DNA of 64,000 bases from Corynebacterium anserum (GCF_014262665.1 NZ_CP046883.1:558001-622000), one strand, 5' to 3'. Counted from the stretch's first letter, positions 9,992 through 17,560 are shown. Program-made: numbers and translations. The notes: generated from the sequence alone by a model not told the origin.

Positions 9992-10060
9992 TGTGGGATT
10001 AACCCACCATGTTTAGGAGAGGCTAAGCGTGGGTGGGTGTAACCCAGCATGTGAGAATAT
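9992..10060. promoter_or_regulatory. Two operator-like repeats 40 bp apart upstream of the DsbA-like gene
   Basis: The stretches gtgggattaacccaccatgt and gtgggtgtaacccagcatgt begin exactly 40 bp apart (near 9993 and 10033) and agree at 16 of 20 bases. Each contains a GTGGG-5-CCCA(C/G) dyad. Same-face spacing and dyad symmetry suggest a protein-binding site, but no known regulator is assigned. Confidence 0.35.
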
Positions 10061-10121
10061 GCGCAGAATCGGAAAAATTGCATGGCTGAAGAGATAAAAG
10101 TTTTTGAAAGGATTCCCCACA

Positions 10122-10859
10122 GTGAGCCAGAAGATCAAGGCACCTAGCTCCAAGGGAGGCAGTGGTTTCGTTTGGGCCATAGTTGCCATCGTCGCGATCG
10201 CTGCCGTTGTCATTGGCCTGGTTGTTTGGAACAACTCCAAGAACAACGACATCGCCACTGGTATGCCGAAAGAAGAGGTGAACTTCAGCGTCAGGGCGGA
10301 TGGCGATGCGATTGTGCTGAAGAGCGACAAGGCTAAGCAGGATGCAAAGAAGATTGAGATCTTCGAGGATTTCTCCTGCCCTCACTGTGCGGATCTGCAC
10401 AACGTGGACCGTGAGGAACTGCGTAACGCCCTCAACGATGGCAAGATTCAGTTGACCTACCACTTCCTTAACTTCCTCGACGGCGGCAAGGTCGGATCCT
10501 CTACTCGTGGAGCTGCTGTGGCGATGACAATTGCCAAGACCGGTAACGCAGAAGCCTTCTGGAATATGCATGATTACTTCATGCAGCACCAGGCTGAGGT
10601 TGCTCGCACTTGGGATTATGGCAATTACGCTGACGCTGCAAGTTCTTATGATCTAGATGAGTCTGTCATTGACTCTATCCGAGATGGCTCCATCGAAAAC
10701 GTGGGGCAGAATATTGCGAAGAAGAATGAGGACGAGCTGAAGAAGCGACGCGACCAAGTGTCTTCCCCTGTTGTGTATGTGGACGGCAAAGAGTTCGAGA
10801 CTCCAACGGATTCCCAGGGGCACCCTGTTCCTTGGATCTCTGAGCTTCTGAAAAAATAG
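10122..10859 (+). CDS. Membrane-anchored DsbA-like thiol-disulfide oxidoreductase
   Basis: A thioredoxin-fold oxidoreductase facing the outside of the membrane, expected to introduce disulfides into exported proteins. One transmembrane helix (about residues 14-36, VWAIVAIVAIAAVVIGLVVW) is followed by a DsbA domain with the active site FSCPHCADLH near residue 86 and a cis-proline loop near SSPVVYVDG. The GTG at 10122 has AAAGGA nine bases upstream. Actinobacterial DsbA proteins of this type are reoxidised by a VKOR-type membrane protein; one is encoded at 12456, beyond a tRNA-Ala and a small cassette, so the two probably form one pathway. About 245 residues, a normal length. Confidence 0.88.
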   Translation: MSQKIKAPSSKGGSGFVWAIVAIVAIAAVVIGLVVWNNSKNNDIATGMPKEEVNFSVRADGDAIVLKSDKAKQDAKKIEIFEDFSCPHCADLHNVDREELRNALNDGKIQLTYHFLNFLDGGKVGSSTRGAAVAMTIAKTGNAEAFWNMHDYFMQHQAEVARTWDYGNYADAASSYDLDESVIDSIRDGSIENVGQNIAKKNEDELKKRRDQVSSPVVYVDGKEFETPTDSQGHPVPWISELLKK

Positions 10860-10900
10860 CCGACCCCCTTCTTCGGTATTCCTTCGTAGACCCAAAGACG

Positions 10901-10924
10901 CCCCTCTTCTTCAGCAGAAGGGGG
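10901..10924 (+). terminator. Likely terminator after the DsbA-like gene
   Basis: cccctcttct, a short loop, then agaaggggg forms a GC-rich stem; a second copy of the left arm (10864-10872) could pair instead. The T-rich tail is weak (ttgtacccttttg). Confidence 0.45.
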
Positions 10925-11148
10925 TTGTACCCTTTTGTGCAAGAACAGGATAGCTAGTGGTTGCCACGTTGGAGCAGCACGATCACGCAGTAGACCAGTA
11001 GGTACACACAGTAGAATAGCGGGTGCACGCGGCTGAAGCAGTAGGTGCAGGGAATCGAGCGCAGGGTGCGACCTCAGAGAATGCTCAACTGACCTGCGGA
11101 TTTGGTTGGTGGATAGCAGGTCATGTAGGTTTAGTTCGTTCGTTCATT

Positions 11149-11177
11149 TTGCTCGTTCATTTTGCTTGAACTAGTAA
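11149..11177 (+). promoter_or_regulatory. Candidate promoter of tRNA-Ala
   Basis: TTGCTC at 11149-11154 and TAGTAA at 11172-11177 are separated by 17 bases and lie ten bases before the tRNA. The rest of the gap from 10925 holds no gene; it contains short CAGTAG(A/G) repeats and a doubled TCGTTCATTTTGCT. Confidence 0.4.
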
Positions 11178-11186
11178 ATGGATCGA

Positions 11187-11262
11187 GGGGCTATGGCGCA
11201 GCTGGTAGCGCACCACACTGGCAGTGTGGGGGTCACGGGTTCGAGTCCCGTTAGCTCCACCA
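11187..11262 (+). tRNA. tRNA-Ala (GGC)
   Basis: A cloverleaf folds from GGGGCTA to TAGCTCC with anticodon stem CCACA/TGTGG, loop CTGGCAG and anticodon GGC; the T arm is ACGGG-TTCGAGT-CCCGT. The CCA end is encoded (11260-11262). A strong terminator follows. It borders the excisionase-like cassette, as integration targets often do, but no second copy of its 3' end was found in the cassette. Confidence 0.95.
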
Positions 11263-11267
11263 GACAC

Positions 11268-11299
11268 AAAACCCCAGTTCGTACATGAGCTGGGGTTTT
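11268..11299 (+). terminator. Terminator of tRNA-Ala
   Basis: aaaccccag, a 12-base loop and ctggggtttt form a nine-pair stem ending in a T run. Confidence 0.85.
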
Positions 11300-11315
11300 C
11301 TCATGTTTCCGCTGG

Positions 11316-11525
11316 TTATCGCTGTGAGGGACGTTGTGGGTGCCAAGCTTTGACTTCTTCAGCATCCCAGAGCGGCAGATGGCCTAGATGTGCAATGACG
11401 GGCGGGGTTGTGCCGTTACGGACGTAGCTACGCCACGTGGCTTCCGATATGCCGCAATGTAAGGCACAGTCAGCGGTTCTCCATAAAATACGCCCGGTGT
11501 CGGAGTCGGTGATTATTGGTTTCAT
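11316..11525 (-). CDS. Small excisionase-like HTH protein (copy 1)
   Basis: A 69-residue protein whose C-terminal LPLWDAEEVKAWH resembles the last helix of AlpA/excisionase-type helix-turn-helix domains (MerR-like winged helix, HTH_17). The N-terminal motif IITDSDTGRILWR and a CA-x-HC segment are shared with two paralogs in this window (11789-12007 and 62938-63165), so the gene is real. Its ATG overlaps the stop of the 43-residue membrane protein gene upstream (ATGA), implying translational coupling. The 3' end is almost identical at DNA level to that of copy 2, showing recent duplication. No integrase lies nearby; it may regulate transcription rather than excision. Confidence 0.75.
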   Translation of the reverse strand: MKPIITDSDTGRILWRTADCALHCGISEATWRSYVRNGTTPPVIAHLGHLPLWDAEEVKAWHPQRPSQR

Positions 11526-11653
11526 CGGGCTGCCTTTCGCTGGTTGTGGTCGATGGCAAGACCTATGAGGATGTAGGCAGGCATGAAGAAGGGTGATGCT
11601 CCCGTTAGGATCATAATGAGTCCGGCAAGCCCGCCGATAAGGGTGAATCGCAT
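11522..11653 (-). CDS. Tiny membrane protein coupled to excisionase-like copy 1
   Basis: A 43-residue ORF starting MRFTLIGGLAGLIMILTG, with an AAAGGA ribosome site six bases before the ATG at 11653. Nearly the whole chain is hydrophobic (two short membrane segments separated by SPFFMPAY) and it ends in a basic tail, DHNQRKAAR. Its stop codon overlaps the start of the excisionase-like gene. A longer reading to 11725 exists, but it runs through a hairpin and lacks a ribosome site. I do not recognise the family. A hydrophobic frame also precedes copy 2, which suggests a repeated two-gene unit. Confidence 0.65.
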   Translation of the reverse strand: MRFTLIGGLAGLIMILTGASPFFMPAYILIGLAIDHNQRKAAR

Positions 11654-11689
11654 TTTCTTTCCTTTGGTAGTGTGAGGTGTATGGGGTTG

Positions 11690-11716
11690 CCCCCGGCTAG
11701 TTCGAGTAGCCGGGGG
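11690..11716. terminator. GC-rich hairpin inside the cassette
   Basis: cccccggcta, a 7-base loop and tagccggggg give a ten-pair stem. A T-rich tail (tttcctcattt) lies on the plus side, although the neighbouring genes are on the minus strand; it may still end minus-strand transcripts arriving from copy 2. Confidence 0.5.
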
Positions 11717-11788
11717 TTTCCTCATTTACGCCGTGTGTGCAACCAGATACTGTTCTATAGAGATGGTTATTTACCACGGGATGTCCGG

Positions 11789-12007
11789 CTAGCGCCGCAC
11801 TTGTGAGGGACGTTGTGCGTGCCAAGCTTTGACTTCTTCAGCATCCCAGAGCGGTGTGCGGGCGTCTAAGTGAGCTACCGGCTGTGGGGCTTGTTTGCGG
11901 GAAACGTAGGATGACCACGTGCGTAGAACGAATTGGCAGTGTTCAGCGCATTCAATTGAGCGCCATAAGACACGCCCTGTGTCGGTGTCGATAATAGTGG
12001 GGGACAT
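11789..12007 (-). CDS. Small excisionase-like HTH protein (copy 2)
   Basis: A 72-residue paralog of the 11316-11525 protein: IIDTDTGRVLWRSIECAEHC at the N-terminus and TPLWDAEEVKAWHAQRPSQ at the C-terminus, while the middle (the putative recognition helix) differs strongly. About 53 bases covering the last codons and the stop differ from copy 1 at a single position, so the pair arose by recent duplication with fast change in the centre. The likely role is DNA binding, as in AlpA/excisionase-type regulators. A hydrophobic frame ends five bases upstream. Confidence 0.72.
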   Translation of the reverse strand: MSPTIIDTDTGRVLWRSIECAEHCQFVLRTWSSYVSRKQAPQPVAHLDARTPLWDAEEVKAWHAQRPSQVRR

Positions 12008-12012
12008 GGTTC

Positions 12013-12129
12013 TTAGCTTCCGCGCTTGAGGTGCCGAGCGGTAGCGCTAAGCGCTGCCACTGCTGGGACGATAAGAAGCCACGTGGGGGCACTGACGAAG
12101 ATAATCCGGTGTATCCATACGCGGATGCC
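12013..12129 (-). other. Possible tiny membrane ORF before excisionase-like copy 2 (no standard start)
   Basis: On the minus strand a frame reading WGIRVWIHRIIFVSAPTW and then a hydrophobic run (LLIVPAVAALSA) with basic end RHLKRGS stops at 12013, five bases before the ATG of copy 2. It mirrors the position and character of the 43-residue membrane ORF before copy 1. No ATG, GTG or TTG precedes it in frame before the upstream TGA, so it is either a relic or uses a rare start. Confidence 0.3.
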
Positions 12130-12455
12130 CCAGCTGATTGCTCATCCTAACCTAGTAGTCGGACTTATCGGGTGGTGCGTCAGAATGAACAGTTTATTTC
12201 GGGGGGTGATATTTTAGGCTGAGCATTCAAAGGTTCACATGAAAAAGACATCGTCGCTCATCTCTTCGAGCTTTATTCGCAGGCGGTTCAGGACTAGTTG
12301 GCATCAACGGCCGCTGCGGTGTTCTCATGCAACATGCGTCACATCTATGAGGAAAAAAAACCCTTCAGGGAGTAGTCTGAATACAGCACATTTGAGCGCA
12401 GCGCCTTTAGTACGCTGCCTGAGCAGCCTTTTCACACGCTGAGGAGCTATCCTTC
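12016..12455. other. Non-coding stretch before the VKOR gene
   Basis: Apart from the tiny hydrophobic frame at its left end, no convincing gene is seen. A 67-residue plus-strand frame at 12239 is rich in Ser, Arg and Thr without domain-like pattern. An A8 run lies at about 12353. The ribosome site GAGGAG of the VKOR gene is at the right end. Confidence 0.5.
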
Positions 12456-13202
12456 ATGACTCATGGTCAGACTCCGACCAACGACCCGCGTTCTACAACT
12501 TCCCAGCCTGTAAATTCCCACGGTGCCACAGCCGCTACCGGTACGACGGCGACGGCTCCAGGAGACAACCCCACGGTTGCTGCTGAGTCTGCACAGCCAC
12601 AGCCAAAGACACCGAAGAAGCGCTGGCCCAATGGCACCAACGGGTACGGGTCAAGCGTGGTGTATGGCCTGTTTATGGTTCTCCTGGGAGCCATCGGTTT
12701 GGCGATGAGCTTCATCATCACAGTAGAGAAGATTCATCTACTGACAGATTCGAATTTTGTGCCATCGTGCACTATTGACAACATCATGTCGTGCAAGTCT
12801 GTGATGGAATCCCCTCAGGCAAATGTCTTCGGTTTCCCTAACCCTCTCATTGGTTTGGCGGGCTTTTCCGTCATCATCACCCTTGGAGTTCTGCTGGCAA
12901 CAGGTGCGCGTTTCCCCCGATGGGTGTGGTGGGGGCAAGCGCTGGGCTTGCTGGCCGGACTGGTGTTCGTGCATTGGTTAGCGTTTAATGCAATCTACGA
13001 AATTGTTGCACTGTGCCCTTATTGCATGGTTGTGTGGGCCGTCACCATGCCATTGTTTGTCATGACCGTGGTTCATATGGCACGCGATAAGGCACGTGCC
13101 AAGGGGGAATATTACGGTGGTAACCATTTCTTGCCGCTATTGGTGGTGTTGGTGTGGTACGCGGCCATTGCTTTGCTGATCTACCTTCAGTTCTACGCAT
13201 AG
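12456..13202 (+). CDS. Vitamin K epoxide reductase (VKOR) family disulfide-generating protein
   Basis: An integral membrane protein that reoxidises DsbA-type enzymes using quinone. The paired cysteines PSCTIDNIMSCKSVM, the family segment VFGFPNPLIGLAGF and the CXXC active site ALCPYCMVVW near residue 190 are all present, within four to five membrane helices. The N-terminal 65 residues are a hydrophilic tail rich in Thr, Ala and Pro. GAGGAG precedes the ATG at 12456. About 248 residues is longer than bare VKOR domains because of the tail. It probably works with the DsbA-like protein encoded at 10122; a tRNA and a small cassette lie between them. Confidence 0.93.
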   Translation: MTHGQTPTNDPRSTTSQPVNSHGATAATGTTATAPGDNPTVAAESAQPQPKTPKKRWPNGTNGYGSSVVYGLFMVLLGAIGLAMSFIITVEKIHLLTDSNFVPSCTIDNIMSCKSVMESPQANVFGFPNPLIGLAGFSVIITLGVLLATGARFPRWVWWGQALGLLAGLVFVHWLAFNAIYEIVALCPYCMVVWAVTMPLFVMTVVHMARDKARAKGEYYGGNHFLPLLVVLVWYAAIALLIYLQFYA

Positions 13203-13333
13203 CCGCCCATTGCGCTCATGCGCAGCCATCCAATGGGTACGTGGGAGCCCATGGTGCTCACATGTAGCCGTTTAGCGGTTCTAGTAGCCGCTTATCGAGC
13301 CTCATCGTAACGACCCATTCCGCTTACCTACAG

Positions 13334-14197
13334 CTACCTGCTGCGCCACCACTGATCTCGCAGACTAACTGGTAGCGCCCGCTTGTGGCGGCTTATACGC
13401 CATAGGTGCTCGATACGCTCTGCGTCGGCTGGAGGCACTTCACGGCCTTCCAGATAAGCGTCGATGGAGGCGTAGGTGACTCCCAGAGCCTCCTCGTCGG
13501 GTAGCGATGGGCGGTCTTCTTCCAGATCCGCTGTAGGGACTTTCTTCCACGTAGATTCCGGCGCGCCGAGGTATTTCAGAAGGGCTGCGCCCTGAGCCTT
13601 GTTGAGACCTGATAGGGGGAGGATATCGGCGGCGCCATCGCCGAATTTGGTGTAGAAGCCGGTGATGGCCTCTGCGGCATGGTCAGTGCCCACCACCAGA
13701 CCGCCAAAAGCGCCTGCAATAGCGAACTGTGAAATCATGCGCTGGCGTGCTTTGATGTTGCCCTTGTTGAAATCTGTGAGAGGTTCGCCCGTCGCCTCCT
13801 CAACAGCCTGAGCGGACGCATCGGTGGCGTCTTTGATATTGACGGTCACGGATTCATCGGGCTCGATAAAACGAAGGGAGATTTGCGCATCATCCTCGTC
13901 AGCTTGGACGCCGTAGGGGAGACGAACGGCGATGAAGCGGGCATCGGTGGCCGCGGCTCCTTCCGCGCGACGTTTTTCGACGGCTAGTTGGCATAGGCGG
14001 CCAGCGAGGGTGGAATCCTGTCCACCAGAGATGCCTAGTACAAATCCTTTGGTACCGGTGGCCTGGAGATAATCGGCGAGGAATTCCACACGCTTCTTCA
14101 CCTCGCGCTCTGGGTTGATGGTCGGTGCGGTTCCCATCTCTTCGATAATCTGCTTTTGCAAGGCAGAGGGGGTGTACTCGGTGGAAGTCGTGGCCAT
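13334..14197 (-). CDS. nadE: NAD synthetase, ammonia-dependent
   Basis: Catalyses the last step of NAD synthesis, amidation of nicotinate adenine dinucleotide with ammonia and ATP. The PP-loop reads [15 protein letters not shown] near residue 55; [36 protein letters not shown] and the substrate-loop lysines [24 protein letters not shown] follow. The length (287 residues) and absence of a nitrilase domain indicate the short, NH3-using type. No clear ribosome site precedes the ATG. pncB (29776) of the same NAD salvage route is also in the window. The gene is divergent from rpmJ and convergent with the VKOR gene. Confidence 0.96.
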   Translation of the reverse strand: MATTSTEYTPSALQKQIIEEMGTAPTINPEREVKKRVEFLADYLQATGTKGFVLGISGGQDSTLAGRLCQLAVEKRRAEGAAATDARFIAVRLPYGVQADEDDAQISLRFIEPDESVTVNIKDATDASAQAVEEATGEPLTDFNKGNIKARQRMISQFAIAGAFGGLVVGTDHAAEAITGFYTKFGDGAADILPLSGLNKAQGAALLKYLGAPESTWKKVPTADLEEDRPSLPDEEALGVTYASIDAYLEGREVPPADAERIEHLWRISRHKRALPVSLRDQWWRSR

Positions 14198-14456
14198 GTA
14201 CCGACATACTAGTCAAAAACGGTGCTGGGTGACGAGGGCGCGTCTCATGATGACTAGAGAATCACGATGACCAGGGAAGCGATGTGACGTGTGCGAGTGA
14301 GCCGCTCTATTGAGCATTTGGTTTTTGATCTGGACTTTGAGTAGACTAGCTGTTTGTGTTTGTGCTCGGTGTGGGCAGGTACCACCGAGCCGCCAATTTT
14401 GTGTGCTGTTCTACGCCGCGAGTTGGCAGTACCGCCGATGAAGAAAGGAGCGCCCG

Positions 14457-14579
14457 ATGAAGGTCCGTAAGTCCCTTCGGTCGCTGAAGAACAAGCCGGG
14501 CGCTCAGGTTGTGCGTCGCCGTGGCAAGGTTTACGTGATCAACAAGAAGGACCCACGTTTCAAGGCACGCCAGGGTTAA
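14457..14579 (+). CDS. rpmJ: 50S ribosomal protein L36, cysteine-free form
   Basis: A 40-residue protein beginning [19 protein letters not shown] and ending [11 protein letters not shown], the normal L36 frame, preceded by GAAAGGAG. It has no cysteine at all: the zinc-ribbon Cys and His ligands of classical L36 are absent. Such C-minus paralogs are known to replace the zinc-binding form and are often induced on zinc starvation by Zur; no obvious Zur operator was found here by eye. A strong terminator follows, so it is a one-gene unit. Confidence 0.95.
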   Translation: MKVRKSLRSLKNKPGAQVVRRRGKVYVINKKDPRFKARQG

Positions 14580-14627
14580 GTACTGCCCCGTGTTATACGT
14601 GAGCATGTGAGCCTGTGGGCTCATCCG

Positions 14628-14661
14628 CCTCCTCCGATGGTTCGCCACGGAGGAGGTTTTT
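14628..14661 (+). terminator. Terminator of rpmJ
   Basis: cctcctccg, an 11-base loop, cggaggagg and TTTTT: a textbook intrinsic terminator. Confidence 0.9.
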
Positions 14662-14902
14662 GCTTTGGGTGTGGTTTTTCTGGGTGTGAATGTGTGAGTG
14701 ATCTCTGGGTGGGAATGCGTGGGGGAGATTACTGCTCTGAGGTCAAGGCTGCGTCGGGGGAGAGAATCGGGGTGCGGGGGTAGTAGGGACCAAATATTTC
14801 CTAGTGATAAAAAGTGCAGGTCGTGAAATTACACGCATGTATTTTGGTTCTCCAATATCTAGTGGCGAGCTTTTAACCCACCTGCAAATACGCCTCGTGT
14901 AA

Positions 14903-14950
14903 CTACTATATATAGTGTTTACAGGATTGTAACTCCTCAAAATATTGTGT
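14903..14950. promoter_or_regulatory. Two NrdR boxes controlling the nrd genes
   Basis: Box 1, ctactatatatagtgt (14903-14918), agrees at 14 of 16 positions with the published NrdR consensus acaCwAtATaTwGtgt, and box 2, cctcaaaatattgtgt (14935-14950), at 13 of 16. Their centres are 32 bp apart, the helical spacing typical of NrdR pairs. They lie upstream of nrdH, the expected target of this nucleotide-sensing repressor of ribonucleotide reductase. Confidence 0.75.
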
Positions 14951-14959
14951 TTATCCGTG

Positions 14960-14988
14960 TTGTCTCACACCGTTGTGATGTGTAATCT
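14960..14988 (+). promoter_or_regulatory. Candidate nrdH promoter
   Basis: TTGTCT (14960-14965), a 17-base spacer and TAATCT (14983-14988) lie just downstream of the NrdR boxes and about 125 bases before nrdH. Confidence 0.4.
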
Positions 14989-15115
14989 CAAACAGGTCAC
15001 ACGCTGAGCAGTGCGGGGCAACATCGCACTCTCAGCTCTGCTTACCGGCGTAGGAAACGCCCTTTTTGCATTGCGTTAGATAGCGAATCCCCGTGTCGCG
15101 AAGGAGAACACCCAC

Positions 15116-15346
15116 ATGATCACCCTCTACACCAAGCCAGCTTGTGTACAGTGCACCGCCACCAAGCGCGCCCTCGATAAGGCCGGCTTGGAGTACACGA
15201 TGGTGGATATCTCCCTCGATGATGAAGCACGTGATTACGTGATGGCCATGGGGCACCTGCAGGCACCAGTCGTTGTTGCAGGTGAGGAAAACTGGTCTGG
15301 CTTCCGCCCGGATCGCATCCGAGCTCTTGCCGCCGCCGCTGCTTAA
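15116..15346 (+). CDS. nrdH: NrdH glutaredoxin-like electron donor
   Basis: A 76-residue redoxin that reduces the class Ib ribonucleotide reductase NrdE. The N-terminal MITLYTKPACVQCTATKRAL holds the C-V-Q-C active site typical of NrdH, and the C-terminal WSGFRPDRI is the conserved NrdH tail that lets thioredoxin reductase, not glutathione, recycle it. AAGGAG lies before the ATG. In related genomes nrdH, nrdI and nrdE form one operon; here a terminator and an MFS gene come between nrdH and nrdI. Confidence 0.96.
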   Translation: MITLYTKPACVQCTATKRALDKAGLEYTMVDISLDDEARDYVMAMGHLQAPVVVAGEENWSGFRPDRIRALAAAAA

Positions 15347-15675
15347 TAATTAACGCTGACTCCTTAGGCGGGTGTCTCTAGGAGATTCCCAAAGGGTTCT
15401 TGAAGAAAAACCACTCACAGATTTCTCGTAGAAACCTTCCACGAAAGCGTTGGGAAATCCCCACAGAGAACTCCGGGAAACCACCCGTACAACGCTCGCC
15501 CGATTGCGCGGGATGCCAGCCGAACATGCTTGTCACAAGAGCTCCCGGCTGGCTTTTTTGATGCCCGCAGTACATATGATGTGCCACCTATCTGAACCTT
15601 CAGAACAGTGATCGCAGCACGCACCTGGTACGCGTGCCGCCGGCTTGTCCACCATGAAAGACCGACCTGAATTCC
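15347..15675. other. Gap between nrdH and the MFS gene
   Basis: 329 bases with no gene. The only clear element is the intrinsic terminator at 15515-15559. The MFS gene would need its own promoter in the remaining 115 bases or read-through; none stands out. Confidence 0.5.
15515..15559 (+). terminator. Terminator between nrdH and the MFS gene
   Basis: gccagccg and cggctggc form an eight-pair stem around a 23-base loop, followed by TTTTTT. Confidence 0.8.
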
Positions 15676-17112
15676 ATGACCGTGCGTAAGCTCTTCGCGG
15701 ACACCACCCCGCTCCGCCATGACGATTTTCGTCGTCTCTGGACGGCGAACATCGTCACGGTCATTGGTGCACAGCTCAACATCTTGGCAGTGCCGGCGCA
15801 GAGCTACATGCTGACGGGCAGCTCATCCTACGTGGGGTTGTCCGGTCTTTTTGGTTTAATCCCGCTGATCGTTTTCGGCCTATACGGTGGTTCGCTTGCC
15901 GATGCAATGAACCGCCGAACCCTTCTGCACATCACCACGACGGGCATGATCATCACCGCCGCTGGCTTTTGGCTACAGGCAGCAATCGGAATCAACAACG
16001 TGTGGTTGATTCTCAGCCTTTTCGCTCTACAACAGGCACTATTTGCTGTTAACCAGCCGACGCGCACAGCCATCATCCCCAAGCTAGTCGGTAAGCAGAA
16101 CATTGCCGCCGCGACCAGCTTGAATATGACCGTCATGCAGACCGGTGCGATTGTGGGTCCCCTGGTTGGTGGAGCTCTTATTCCGCTTCTGGGGTTCTCT
16201 TGGCTCTACTTTTTAGACTTTCTTGCCCTATTCGCCACCTTGTGGGCGGTTCACCGACTGCCTTCGTTACCGCCCGAGCCAGCATCTTCTACCGACGCTA
16301 CCGCCCCCAGCAAACCAGGTTTCCGGTCAGTTTTGGAAGGCTTTGCCTTCCTCATGTCCCAGCCAATCATTCTGATGTCCTTTCTCGTGGACCTGATCGC
16401 AATGACCTTCGGTTCACCTCGTGCGTTGATTCCCCAAATCTCCCATGTGGACTTCGGCGAGCCCGCTGAAGGCGGAATGATGTATGCACTTCTTTTCGCA
16501 GCCCTCCCCGTCGGTGCCGTACTCGGGGGAGTGTTCTCAGGCATGGTCACTGCCATCGTCCGCCGAGGTTTGGGAGTGACGATCTCCGTCGTGGTATGGG
16601 GCGGCTCCATCGTGCTCATGGGCCTGGCCATCATGCTTGCCGATGGGCGTGTGAATGCCTGGGCGTGGATTGCACTGGGTGCATTTGCTATCGGTGGTGC
16701 AGCAGACATGTTCAGCGCAGTGCTGCGTTCCACCATGCTGCAGGAAGCAGCTGACGATAATCTCCGAGGGCGCCTGCAAGGTGTGTTCATCGTGGTGGTC
16801 GTTGGTGGTCCTCGGCTAGCGGACATTATTCATGGTTGGGGTGGTGCGCACTATGGTGCAGGCCCCACAACCGCCGTAGGCGGTGCGCTGGTTATCATCT
16901 GTACGCTCATTGCCGTGGCACTAGTCCCGCGATTCCTCACCTGGACACCACATGACAAGGTCAACGGTGGAGCAGAGATGGCGTCGCCAAGAAGGGAACA
17001 ACACGCCCCAGCGCAACCAGAGTGCAACGCTCCCGAACGCCACACTCCGAGGCCGGAACATTGCACTTCCGAACCAGAACACAACACCGCTACCTCGGAA
17101 GGAAGTAGCTGA
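15676..17112 (+). CDS. MFS exporter (EntS-like family)
   Basis: A major facilitator of about twelve membrane helices resembling the EntS/TMR group of drug or siderophore exporters: [20 protein letters not shown] at the first helix, [14 protein letters not shown] in the loop between helices 2 and 3, and [12 protein letters not shown] in helix 4/5. The C-terminus carries an odd hydrophilic tail of about 45 residues rich in Pro, Glu and His (from [11 protein letters not shown]). Its stop is only four bases before nrdI, so MFS and nrdI are probably co-transcribed. Position inside the nrd cluster is unusual; the transported substrate is unknown. Confidence 0.88.
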   Translation: MTVRKLFADTTPLRHDDFRRLWTANIVTVIGAQLNILAVPAQSYMLTGSSSYVGLSGLFGLIPLIVFGLYGGSLADAMNRRTLLHITTTGMIITAAGFWLQAAIGINNVWLILSLFALQQALFAVNQPTRTAIIPKLVGKQNIAAATSLNMTVMQTGAIVGPLVGGALIPLLGFSWLYFLDFLALFATLWAVHRLPSLPPEPASSTDATAPSKPGFRSVLEGFAFLMSQPIILMSFLVDLIAMTFGSPRALIPQISHVDFGEPAEGGMMYALLFAALPVGAVLGGVFSGMVTAIVRRGLGVTISVVVWGGSIVLMGLAIMLADGRVNAWAWIALGAFAIGGAADMFSAVLRSTMLQEAADDNLRGRLQGVFIVVVVGGPRLADIIHGWGGAHYGAGPTTAVGGALVIICTLIAVALVPRFLTWTPHDKVNGGAEMASPRREQHAPAQPECNAPERHTPRPEHCTSEPEHNTATSEGSS

Positions 17113-17116
17113 CCCC

Positions 17117-17560
17117 ATGCTCATCACATATTTCTCCTCGACGTCAGAAAACACCCACCGATTTGTTCAAAAACTGGGTTTGCCCAACAAGCGGATTCCG
17201 CTACGCCGCACCGAAGAACAACTCGTGGTCGACCAACCACACGTTCTCATCGTTCCCACCTACGGTGGAGGAGCAGGCATGACAGGCGACTACAGCAGAC
17301 CAGTACCTAAACAAGTGATCACATTTCTCAACAACGAACAGAACCGGAATTTCCTACGGGGAGTGATCGCAGCGGGCAACCTTAATTTCGGCAACGATTT
17401 CTGCAGAGCCGGAGACATCATCGCCGAAAAATGCCGTGTGCCATATCTCTACAGATTCGAGCTCATGGGCACAGACCACGATGTGCGACGCGTGAAAGAG
17501 GGGCTCGCAGATTTTGAAAAGGAGTTACGCCTCATGGGACGATGGGACGCCGTAGCATGA
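17117..17560 (+). CDS. nrdI: NrdI flavodoxin-like protein of class Ib ribonucleotide reductase
   Basis: A flavodoxin that generates the oxidant used to assemble the Mn(III)2-tyrosyl radical in Nrd[21 protein letters not shown] gives the FMN phosphate loop, and VPTYGGG, NFGNDFC and the C-terminal [10 protein letters not shown] are typical. The ATG at 17117 lies after GGAAGGAAG, four bases past the MFS stop; an open frame to 16952 overlaps the MFS tail and is rejected. Length 147 residues. The final codons run into a 24-bp tandem repeat. Confidence 0.95.
   Translation: MLITYFSSTSENTHRFVQKLGLPNKRIPLRRTEEQLVVDQPHVLIVPTYGGGAGMTGDYSRPVPKQVITFLNNEQNRNFLRGVIAAGNLNFGNDFCRAGDIIAEKCRVPYLYRFELMGTDHDVRRVKEGLADFEKELRLMGRWDAVA

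Larger units (their letters stand above)
9727..10121. other. Intergenic region pgm-dsbA
   Basis: No gene is visible in these 395 bases. They hold a likely hairpin after pgm (9788-9812) and a pair of related repeats 40 bp apart (9992-10060) before the DsbA-like gene. A TTG-started extension of that gene from 10104 is considered less likely than its GTG at 10122. Confidence 0.6.
11300..12015 (-). mobile_element. tRNA-Ala-associated cassette, probable remnant of an integrative element
   Basis: Directly downstream of tRNA-Ala lie two duplicated excisionase-like genes, each preceded by a tiny hydrophobic frame. The cassette separates the DsbA-like gene from its probable partner VKOR. No integrase, phage structural gene or flanking direct repeat of the tRNA end was found, so this is at most a decayed element; a resident regulatory cassette is an alternative. 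Confidence 0.4.
14662..15115. other. Regulatory region upstream of nrdH
   Basis: 454 bases without a gene. The central, AT-rich part holds two NrdR-box-like sequences (14903-14950) and a likely promoter (14960-14988); GAAGGAG before nrdH is the ribosome site. The left half shows nothing assignable. Confidence 0.7.

Noticed and set aside
12239..12442. A 67-codon plus-strand frame before the VKOR gene
   Set aside because: Ser/Arg/Thr-rich with no ribosome site or recognisable motif.
11187..12455. An att-site duplication of the tRNA-Ala 3' end
   Set aside because: The word TTCGAGT recurs near 11701 but only as part of a hairpin loop; no longer copy of the tRNA end was found, so integration at the tRNA is not proven.
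14198..14456. A Zur operator before the cysteine-free rpmJ
   Set aside because: No AT-rich palindrome of the expected type could be seen by eye; a matrix scan would be needed.
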